Shown here in pieces: positions 36,591-43,153 of a DNA stretch of 64,000 nt. Position numbers and translations under genes: made by a program. The notes below the pieces were generated by a model that did not search any database, was not told the origin of the DNA, and saw nothing but the letters and a program-made list of their open reading frames with translations. Each line of letters begins with the position of its first letter. The stretch's first letter is position 1. Origin of the DNA: Aureibaculum algae. GTDB taxonomy: Bacteria; Bacteroidota; Bacteroidia; Flavobacteriales; Flavobacteriaceae. The DNA lies in NCBI RefSeq assembly GCF_006065315.1, contig NZ_CP040749.1:3052501-3116500 (forward strand). Reading direction: 5' to 3'.

Positions 36591-37487
36591 TTACCTGTTC
36601 ACTGTCCCTGATGGGAAAGAAGCTCCATTAAAAGTTAAATCATATGTTGCTGGTGCGGTTTCATTACCAGCAGCACCCAATAAAGGTTTTAATAAAAAGG
36701 GTGTAGGTGAGTTATCTGGTGATGGTTCTACAGAAATCACTATCGTTCTTCCTCTAATATCTAATGGAAATGAAAATCCAGTTGGTGTGTTACTAAAAAA
36801 ATCTTCACCAGGAATTGGAGGGCCTGCATTTTCAATTCCACTGAAAGAAGTTGCACTTCCAGCATTGTCATCTGCAACATCAAATGCCGTAAATGTGCCC
36901 GTAGATAAAGGACCTTGACCATCTACTACAACCCAACCTTCGTATTTCCAACCGGCTTCCAATGTAGGTAATGTAAAAGCTGCTGTTGGTGGTGTACCTG
37001 GAGTACCAAACCAAATTCCGCTCTCATCGTTACCATTATTATCTGCAGATTCATCAGTTGGAGATCTCAAAAAGAATTTCCCTGCCGGTGTATCTGTGGT
37101 AAAATCACCAACTGTACCCACTGAAACTGTAGCACTACTCCCTGAAAAGTCTCCGACAACTAATTTAGTATCAGAAGGCGTTGCTGCCGCGGTACCCGTT
37201 TCTCCAGCAGGCTCTATACTTAATACAAATCTGGTAGCCGCATCTAATTCTTCAGCATCTACTGAAAAATTTTGACCTAATGAAATGTCTGAAAAAGTTC
37301 CTGTACTTACTGGAGCACCATCAACAATAATCCATCCTTCATAGACATAATCTGAACCCAAGTCTTCTAAACCTGCAACATTAATGGTTAAGTTTTTTGT
37401 TGAAGGCGAAAAGTGGTTATCATCGTCACATGACGTAAATAGCAGTCCAAAAACTGCAGTAACTAAAAATAAATTGTTTCTTGTCAT
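36591..37487 (-). CDS. Lipoprotein with two anti-sigma-K-like (RskA-C-like) repeats
   Basis: A 298-residue lipoprotein with lipobox LLFTSC (Cys20) followed by DDDN, the Bacteroidota surface-export type signal. Two repeats share the pattern YEGWxVVDGxPxSTGTF (about residues 49 and 180). Each ends with a segment about VLSIEP or VISVEPSPDN. That pattern recalls the C-terminal domain of anti-sigma-K factor RskA, but no transmembrane or sigma-binding part is present, so it is probably a structural or sensory surface protein. It sits just downstream of the Crp/Fnr regulator gene, separated by a perfect palindrome. Confidence 0.7.
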   Translation of the reverse strand: MTRNNLFLVTAVFGLLFTSCDDDNHFSPSTKNLTINVAGLEDLGSDYVYEGWIIVDGAPVSTGTFSDISLGQNFSVDAEELDAATRFVLSIEPAGETGTAAATPSDTKLVVGDFSGSSATVSVGTVGDFTTDTPAGKFFLRSPTDESADNNGNDESGIWFGTPGTPPTAAFTLPTLEAGWKYEGWVVVDGQGPLSTGTFTAFDVADDNAGSATSFSGIENAGPPIPGEDFFSNTPTGFSFPLDIRGRTIVISVEPSPDNSPTPFLLKPLLGAAGNETAPATYDLTFNGASFPSGTVNR

Positions 37488-37593
37488 AATAAAGTTTTTT
37501 ATATGTTAGTAATAGTGTTTTATTAGCATCAACCTTGAAACTAATAATTTGAGTAAACTTATATGACAAATATAAAAGAGCTATGTTTTATAA

Positions 37594-37613
37594 AGTGTTA
37601 GCTAGCTAACACT
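37594..37613. promoter_or_regulatory. Perfect 20-bp palindrome
   Basis: The half site AGTGTTAGCT is followed by its exact reverse complement with no spacer. It overlaps the 3' end of the Crp/Fnr gene (stop at 37612) and lies 107 nt upstream of the lipoprotein gene. It is not followed by a strong T run, so it is more likely an operator than a terminator. Confidence 0.5.
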
Positions 37614-38286
37614 ACGCTACTTTTTTAAGAATACGAATTTCCTTTTTATAAAAATCTAGGATTTTAGCTTGTTTTAGTTCGTTAATTATAATATTAAGTG
37701 TAGGTCTTGATGTCCCAATTAATGAAGCAATATCTTTTTGGGTATAAGGATGTTTGATAATTTTATCGCCTGTCTTTTCACAATCATATCCATAATCTTC
37801 ACACAGCTCATCTAAAAACTCTAACAGTCTGGTTTTTGCATCTTTAAATAGTAACAGTTGAATTCTTCGTTCTAACCTTTTAATACGTAGTCCAATGAAT
37901 TTATAAATTTTAAAGCTTACAGAAACATTATCTCTCATCAGTTCATAAAGTGTTTCTTTTGAAATCGGACAAATTGATGTTGTATTATCTATAGATTGAG
38001 CAAATTCATTTCTTTTATCAATTCCTAAAATGGCTTTTTCTCCGAACATTTCACCCTTAGTCAATATTGCTCTTACAATTTCTTTACCATCATCATTATA
38101 TTGACCAATTTTAACTTTACCTTTATTAATCAAATAAATTTTATTGGCAGAATCTTGCTCAAAATATATATAATCACTTTTTTTATAAGAACTAAATTTA
38201 TGGTTTGAAGAATACTCCGAATACTTATGAGGACATAAAATTTTAAAAAGATTTACATCATCAAAAAACCACATATTAGTGTTCAT
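37612..38286 (-). CDS. Crp/Fnr family transcriptional regulator
   Basis: A 224-residue regulator with an N-terminal cyclic-nucleotide-binding-type beta-barrel (YIYFEQDSANKIYLINKGKVKIG; GEMFGEKAILG) and a C-terminal winged helix (HPYTQKDIASLIGTSRPTLNIIINELKQ). It lacks the FNR Cys cluster and the Arg/Ser pair of the cAMP pocket is not evident, so the ligand is unknown. It follows rnpB on the same strand. A perfect palindrome overlaps its stop codon, which may be its own target. Confidence 0.88.
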   Translation of the reverse strand: MNTNMWFFDDVNLFKILCPHKYSEYSSNHKFSSYKKSDYIYFEQDSANKIYLINKGKVKIGQYNDDGKEIVRAILTKGEMFGEKAILGIDKRNEFAQSIDNTTSICPISKETLYELMRDNVSVSFKIYKFIGLRIKRLERRIQLLLFKDAKTRLLEFLDELCEDYGYDCEKTGDKIIKHPYTQKDIASLIGTSRPTLNIIINELKQAKILDFYKKEIRILKKVA

Positions 38287-38350
38287 AGCTATATTGTTTT
38301 GGTTGATGATTAAGTCGGTAGGTAGTTCTATTTCTTACAAAAGAAAAAAA

Positions 38351-38660
38351 AGTAGGCTATAAGCCGGATTCTGTAATTCAGTTGAACTGAAATCCTTATC
38401 ATTTATCTACGTTATACATTACTGCATAACTTTAGCTGTTTACCCCTTGGAATTGGACGCGTACCCTTACCCTTTCGGGACTCCAATATACGTAACATTG
38501 CATCTCATAGAGTTTACCTGGTTTCACTACAGCCTAACTGTACTTGCTTTCTGTTGCACTTGTCCTTGGCTTACGCCAGACGGATGTTATCCGCTATGAT
38601 TCGCTGTGATGTCCGGACTTTCCTATTCCACCAGAAGTGAAATCGATAAGGTAGCCTACT
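38351..38660 (-). ncRNA. rnpB: RNase P RNA, class A
   Basis: The minus strand, about 310 nt, carries the conserved core AGGAAAGTCCGGAC and the matching 5' and 3' ends AGTAGGCTAC and ATAGCCTACT, which pair to form P1. Internal features include the CCGAAAGG tetraloop region and ACAGAATCCGGCTTA near the 3' end. A T run at 38350-38341 terminates it. This is the catalytic RNA that trims the 5' leaders of tRNAs. Confidence 0.95.
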
Positions 38661-38708
38661 TTCTGCAAAAATAGTACTAATAAAAATGTGATTCTATAAT
38701 TATTGGAT

Positions 38709-38787
38709 AAAAAAAAATCCCACTCCTTATTTAAAAGGAGTGAGAAAATTGCTATGAAAAAGAAATATTACTGAACTATTGCTCAGC
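38709..38787 (-). ncRNA. Putative small RNA 1 of a tandem pair
   Basis: Minus strand: a perfect -7 box TATATTTG (38799-38792), a 5' hairpin TATTGCTGAGCAATA (38791-38777), a conserved linker TTTCTTTTTCATAGC then AATTTTC, and an 8-bp terminator stem (38721-38728 with 38735-38742) with a 9-nt T run. The predicted transcript is about 80 nt. The same order, linker and terminator type recur in the neighbour at 38916-38989, while the hairpins differ in sequence but pair perfectly. That is strong evidence for a transcribed RNA. No known family was identified from memory with certainty. Confidence 0.6.
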
Positions 38788-38915
38788 AATACAAATATAT
38801 AAACGCCGACTATATCGTTTTATTGCAACTTATAAGTAATTAATGATGAAATAAACAAAAATCAACATAACTACTTGACATACAAAAAGTTACAATATGT
38901 TAAAAATTTGTTATA

Positions 38916-38989
38916 TAAAAAAACCCACTCTAAATTAGAGTGGGAAAATTGCTATGAAAAAGAAAAAGTGTTGAATTTTACAATTCAAC
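38916..38989 (-). ncRNA. Putative small RNA 2 of a tandem pair
   Basis: Minus strand: a perfect -7 box TATATTTG (39001-38994), a 9-bp 5' hairpin (38982-38990 with 38969-38977), the shared linker CTTTTTCATAGC then AATTTTC, and a 9-bp terminator stem (38924-38932 with 38936-38944) followed by seven T. The predicted transcript is about 74 nt. It lies 125 nt upstream of copy 1, between dnaJ and rnpB. Confidence 0.6.
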
Positions 38990-39061
38990 ATCGCAAATAT
39001 ATAAATTTTATTAATAAAAACAGTGAAAAATTATCAAATATATGATTATTTTAAACTTATT

Positions 39062-40195
39062 TTATGAAAACATATCTTTGACCTTTTCAAAAAATGATTT
39101 ATCTGAATGTGTTGGTATTGGTGCAAAATGTTCATCATCTTTCATTGATTCGAAAAAAGCTTTTTGATCTTTTGACAAGTCCTTTGGAGTCCAAACATTA
39201 ACATGAATTAATAAGTCTCCTTTACCGTAACCTTCTAAACTTGGTAAACCTTTACCTCTTAATCGCAATATTTTTCCGGACTGTGTCCCTGCTTCTATTT
39301 TTATTCTGACTTTACCTGTTAAGGTATCAATTTCCATACTTTCACCAAGTACTGCATCAGGAATACTCACATACATATCATAGTGTAAGTTATTACCCTC
39401 ACGTTTTAACTTATCATGTGGAATTTCTTGGATAACGACCAATAAATCTCCAGATATACTATTTCCAGGAGCTTCATTACCTTTACCTGATACTTTTAAT
39501 TGAACACCATCTACAACTCCTGGTGGAATTTTAATAGAAACACTTTCTTCTTTCTCTATTAAACCTTGAGCATTTGAACCACTTGGTCTGTGATCTATCA
39601 TTTGACCAGCACCTTGACACGTAGGACAAGTAGTTGCTGTCTGCATTCTCCCTAATATAGTATTGGTAACTCTAGTAACTTGACCTTGACCATTACATGT
39701 ACTACAAGTCTTATAAGTAACTCCCTTGGCTTTAACCAAACGCTTTACTTTTACCTTTTTTTCGACACCATTAACAATTTCTTCTAATGTTAATTTGACA
39801 CGAATTCTAAGATTACTTCCTTTAACTCTAACGCCTCCTCTACTTTGACCACCTCCGCCAAAACCAGAAAATCCGCCGCCGCCGCCAAAAGCACCACCAA
39901 AAATATCTCCAAATTGACTAAAGATATCGTCCATGTTCATACCGCCACCGCCAAAGCCTCCACCTTGACCACCTTCAAATGCAGAATGTCCAAATTGATC
40001 GTAACGAGCTTTCTTATCAGCATTACCTAATATTTCATAAGCTTCTGCTGCTTTTTTAAATTTTTCTTCTGCCGTTTTATCATCAGGATTTTTATCTGGA
40101 TGATATTTAATAGCCTTCTTTCGATATGCTTTCTTTATCTCTGCAGGAGATGCACTTTTTTCAATTCCTAATATTATATAATAATCTTCCTTCAA
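39062..40195 (-). CDS. dnaJ: Molecular chaperone DnaJ with a reduced zinc-finger region
   Basis: DnaJ delivers unfolded proteins to DnaK and stimulates its ATPase. The 377-residue protein has the J domain with HPD in IKYHPDKNPDD, a Gly/Phe-rich linker (residues about 72-125) and the C-terminal substrate-binding domain (NNLHYDMYVSIPDAVLG). The zinc region has only two CxxCxGxG repeats (CSTCNGQG, CPTCQGAG) rather than four, so one zinc site rather than two is expected. This appears normal for the flavobacterial branch. It lies 30 nt after grpE in the same operon. Confidence 0.93.
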   Translation of the reverse strand: MKEDYYIILGIEKSASPAEIKKAYRKKAIKYHPDKNPDDKTAEEKFKKAAEAYEILGNADKKARYDQFGHSAFEGGQGGGFGGGGMNMDDIFSQFGDIFGGAFGGGGGFSGFGGGGQSRGGVRVKGSNLRIRVKLTLEEIVNGVEKKVKVKRLVKAKGVTYKTCSTCNGQGQVTRVTNTILGRMQTATTCPTCQGAGQMIDHRPSGSNAQGLIEKEESVSIKIPPGVVDGVQLKVSGKGNEAPGNSISGDLLVVIQEIPHDKLKREGNNLHYDMYVSIPDAVLGESMEIDTLTGKVRIKIEAGTQSGKILRLRGKGLPSLEGYGKGDLLIHVNVWTPKDLSKDQKAFFESMKDDEHFAPIPTHSDKSFFEKVKDMFS

Positions 40196-40225
40196 AATTT
40201 ATAATTTAATTACACTGAAAATAAT

Positions 40226-40774
40226 TTATTGACCAATAACTACTTTTGGATAACGAATAATTTTATCGCCCAACTTATATCCTTTTTCTGTTACGTCAAT
40301 AACCTTTCCTTTTAATTTTTTTGATGGAGCAGGTATTTGAGTAATAGCTTCATGTATTTCAGCATCAAATTTATCTCCTTGCTTCACCTCTACCTTAGTC
40401 AACCCCTTTTGCTCTAATGTTTTTAGAAGTTTCTGATAAATTAACAACACACCTTTACGTAATTCTTCTGCCTCTTTATCGTCTTCTGCATGCGTTAATG
40501 CACGCTCAAAATCGTCTAAAACTGGTATTAAAACAGTCATTAAGTCCTGATTTGCAGTTTTAAATAACTCTAATCTCTCCCTTGAAGTTCTTTTTTTATA
40601 ATTTTCAAACTCAGCAAATAAGCGTAAATACTTGTCTTTTTCCTTTTGAATTAAATCTTCAGTAGTCGGTTCGGCAGTATCATTCACTTCTTCTCCATTA
40701 ACTTCTGTCTGACCATCTTGAACATTTTCTGTATCTTGAATCTCTTCTTGATTTGTATTTTCTTCTGTACTCAT
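40226..40774 (-). CDS. grpE: Nucleotide exchange factor GrpE
   Basis: GrpE releases ADP from DnaK. The 182-residue protein has an acidic disordered start (residues 1-40), the long coiled-coil dimer helix KYLRLFAEFENYKKRTSRERLELF, and the C-terminal beta domain with DKFDAEIHEAITQIPAP and KGYKLGDKIIRYPKVVIGQ. It heads the grpE-dnaJ heat-shock operon. The upstream region has a sigma-54-like box and an inverted repeat (see 40807-40848). Confidence 0.95.
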   Translation of the reverse strand: MSTEENTNQEEIQDTENVQDGQTEVNGEEVNDTAEPTTEDLIQKEKDKYLRLFAEFENYKKRTSRERLELFKTANQDLMTVLIPVLDDFERALTHAEDDKEAEELRKGVLLIYQKLLKTLEQKGLTKVEVKQGDKFDAEIHEAITQIPAPSKKLKGKVIDVTEKGYKLGDKIIRYPKVVIGQ

Positions 40775-40806
40775 CTCTATGAATATTTAACATTAAAAAT
40801 TTAGTT

Positions 40807-40848
40807 TGCAAAAGTACTGCCAATTCCTCTAAAATGCCATAATGTCAG
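40807..40848 (-). promoter_or_regulatory. Heat-shock-type promoter region of grpE-dnaJ
   Basis: On the minus strand TGGCAG-N5-TTGCA (40822-40807) has the GG-N10-GC spacing of sigma-54 promoters, one base off consensus. TACTTTTG, a perfect primary -7 box, overlaps it. Upstream lies the imperfect inverted repeat CTGACA-N3-TGGCAT (40848-40834). The ATG of grpE is 33 nt downstream. Which sigma factor reads it is not known from sequence. Confidence 0.45.
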
Positions 40849-40953
40849 AAGAAAATTTTTTATAGAGAAAAATTACCCCCATAATTGCTAAAACAATAGT
40901 ACAAAACATGTTATAATTCTATGGAAAAGGATGAACGGACATCACTTTTAAAC

Positions 40954-40988
40954 AAAAAAAATCCAATTTTATCGAAATAAAATTGGAT
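40954..40988 (-). terminator. Intrinsic terminator of murA
   Basis: An 11-bp perfect stem (40961-40971 with 40978-40988) with a 6-nt loop is followed on the minus strand by about seven T. It lies 25 nt after the murA stop. Confidence 0.85.
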
Positions 40989-41013
40989 TTATAAATTTTT
41001 GAGATTTTTAAAA

Positions 41014-42324
41014 TTAATCTACTCTTATAATTTTAGCTCCAATAGCTTGCAAACGTTCATCTATACGTTCGTACCCTCTATCTATTTGCTCTATATTATG
41101 AATTGTTGAAGTTCCCTTAGCAGATAGTGCTGCAATCAGCAAAGAAACCCCTGCTCTAATATCCGGTGAAGTCATCGTTGTAGCTTGTAAGTCAGATTTA
41201 AAATCATGACCAATTACAGTGGCTCTATGTGGGTCACATAAAATAATTTTAGCTCCCATATCTATCAATTTATCAACGAAAAACAAACGACTTTCGAACA
41301 TTTTTTGATGAATTAATAAACTTCCATTTGCTTGTGTTGCCACAACCAAAATAATACTCAATAAATCTGGCGTAAATCCAGGCCATGGAGCATCAGATAT
41401 GGTAAGTATAGAACCATCTATAAAGCTCTGAACATTATATCCATCCTTATGTTCTGGTATATGAATATCATCACCTTGACGTTCTACTGTAATTCCTAAT
41501 TTTCTAAAAACGCTTGGTATGACTCCTAAATCATCCCAACTGACACCTTTAATTGTTAATTCACTTTTTGTCATTGCTGCCAAGCCAATCCAACTTCCAA
41601 TTTCAATCATATCAGGCAACATTCTGTGTGATGTACCACCTAATTCTTTAACCCCTTCTATATGCAACATGTTAGAACCTACCCCCGTAATTTTGGCTCC
41701 CATTCTATTCAACATTTTACATAATTGCTGTAAGTACGGTTCACAAGCAGCATTATATATGGTCGTTTTTCCTTCGGCCAATACCGCTGCCATTACAATG
41801 TTTGCTGTACCTGTAACAGAAGCTTCATCTAGTAACATATAAGCTCCTTTCAGAGTTTTAGCCTCTACACCATAAAAATGATCTTCTTTATTAAAGCGGA
41901 ACTTAGCTCCTAACTTCATAAAGCCCTCAAAATGTGTATCTAAACGTCTTCTTCCTATTTTATCTCCTCCCGGTTTAGGAATATACCCTTTTCCAAAACG
42001 TGCTAACAAAGGCCCCACAATCATAATTGACCCACGTAAACCACTACCATCTACCTTAAACCTTTCTGACTCTAAATATTCTAAATTAACATCATCTGCT
42101 TGAAAAGTATAGGATCCTTGACCATTTTTTTGAATTTTTACACCAAAATTCTCTAATAGATTAATAAGCTTGTTTACATCTACAATATCTGGAATATTTG
42201 AAATTACAACTTTTTCTGGTGTTAATAATACTGCACACAAAATTTGTAAGGCTTCATTTTTTGCTCCTTGAGGTGTAATTGAACCTTTTAGTTTATGACC
42301 GCCTTCTATTTTAAAAGTCCCCAT
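41014..42324 (-). CDS. murA: UDP-N-acetylglucosamine 1-carboxyvinyltransferase with Asp at the fosfomycin-target Cys
   Basis: MurA adds enolpyruvate from PEP to UDP-GlcNAc, the first committed step of peptidoglycan synthesis. The 436-residue protein has the catalytic Lys22 in GAKNEALQ, the GSGLRGSIMIVGPLLARFG loop, and the EPT-synthase fold with DLLSIILVVATQANG and FESRLFFVDKL. In the active-site loop the sequence is KPGGDKIGRRRLDTHF, so Asp121 occupies the place of E. coli Cys115. That change is known to make MurA insensitive to fosfomycin in other bacteria. The enzyme should remain active, since Asp works in Mycobacterium and Chlamydia. It lies downstream of the DUF4290 gene and has its own terminator. 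Confidence 0.95.
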   Translation of the reverse strand: MGTFKIEGGHKLKGSITPQGAKNEALQILCAVLLTPEKVVISNIPDIVDVNKLINLLENFGVKIQKNGQGSYTFQADDVNLEYLESERFKVDGSGLRGSIMIVGPLLARFGKGYIPKPGGDKIGRRRLDTHFEGFMKLGAKFRFNKEDHFYGVEAKTLKGAYMLLDEASVTGTANIVMAAVLAEGKTTIYNAACEPYLQQLCKMLNRMGAKITGVGSNMLHIEGVKELGGTSHRMLPDMIEIGSWIGLAAMTKSELTIKGVSWDDLGVIPSVFRKLGITVERQGDDIHIPEHKDGYNVQSFIDGSILTISDAPWPGFTPDLLSIILVVATQANGSLLIHQKMFESRLFFVDKLIDMGAKIILCDPHRATVIGHDFKSDLQATTMTSPDIRAGVSLLIAALSAKGTSTIHNIEQIDRGYERIDERLQAIGAKIIRVD

Positions 42325-42410
42325 TATTGATTGTTAGGTTTTTTAGTTGTGGTTATTCTATTTGATTTAATATGATAAATTAATAGGTTTATATAAACCT
42401 TTACATATCA

Positions 42411-43061
42411 TTATCTTTTCCTACGATTCTTATTTGAATTATTTTTATGCTTATTCGTAGGTTTATTTGTAGATTTATTTGTAGGCTTTTTCCTTAATAA
42501 ATTTTTAATTTCAGATAAAGTTTCATCTGAAGTACTTAAATTTATTTTTCCATGAGAAAGTTCTGCTAAATGTTTAAATATAACATCATCATCAACGGTA
42601 TCTTTATTCCAATTAAGAAAGCATTTTTTCATGTGGTTAGCAATCGTAAAAATAAGAGCTTCTTTAAGTTCTCCTTCTTCCCATGTCAATGCAGTATCTA
42701 TCATAGTCTGAATATTATGACCATAAAATTTATATTTTGATGCTGCTTTTGGATAATCTAACTTATCTGGTTTTGCTGTTAATTCAGCTTGCGATGGAGT
42801 TGTATAAGGAGAATCTGCATCCAACTTAAAATCAGACATGATAAAAAGCTGATCCCATAATTTATGTTTAAAATCTGGAACATCTCTTAAATGCGGTTGC
42901 AAATTACCCATTACATCAATAATGGCATTCGCCATTTCGTTACGTTTTTCTTTTGTTTCTAACTTAATACAATGGTTCACAAGCTTCTGTACATGTCTAC
43001 CATATTCCGGTATTATCAAATGCTCTCTCGCTGAATTGTATTCTAAATCGTAGTCAATCAT
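42411..43061 (-). CDS. DUF4290 domain protein
   Basis: A 216-residue protein of unknown function found throughout Bacteroidota. The family block is DYDLEYNSAREHLIIPEYGRHVQKLVNHC at the N-terminus, then WDQLFIMSDFKLDADSPY. The last 40 residues are Lys/Asn/Thr-rich and repetitive (NKPTNKHKNNSNKN), likely disordered. It sits upstream of murA, and the DUF4290-murA order is conserved in flavobacteria, which suggests co-transcription. Confidence 0.82.
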   Translation of the reverse strand: MIDYDLEYNSAREHLIIPEYGRHVQKLVNHCIKLETKEKRNEMANAIIDVMGNLQPHLRDVPDFKHKLWDQLFIMSDFKLDADSPYTTPSQAELTAKPDKLDYPKAASKYKFYGHNIQTMIDTALTWEEGELKEALIFTIANHMKKCFLNWNKDTVDDDVIFKHLAELSHGKINLSTSDETLSEIKNLLRKKPTNKSTNKPTNKHKNNSNKNRRKR

Positions 43062-43153
43062 AGTAATATATATGTAGTACCCTAACGGATATTTTTAAAA
43101 AGTATTTTTATAGTATGCACAAAGAAACAATTATTTGTTTAAAGCATAGTGTT

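Noticed and set aside
38741..38970. Plus-strand mini frames encoding MKKKYY and MKKKKC within the two repeats, resembling leader peptides
   Set aside because: They are the antisense of the conserved T-rich linker. The promoter boxes and T-run terminators are on the minus strand, so the minus-strand RNA reading is better supported.
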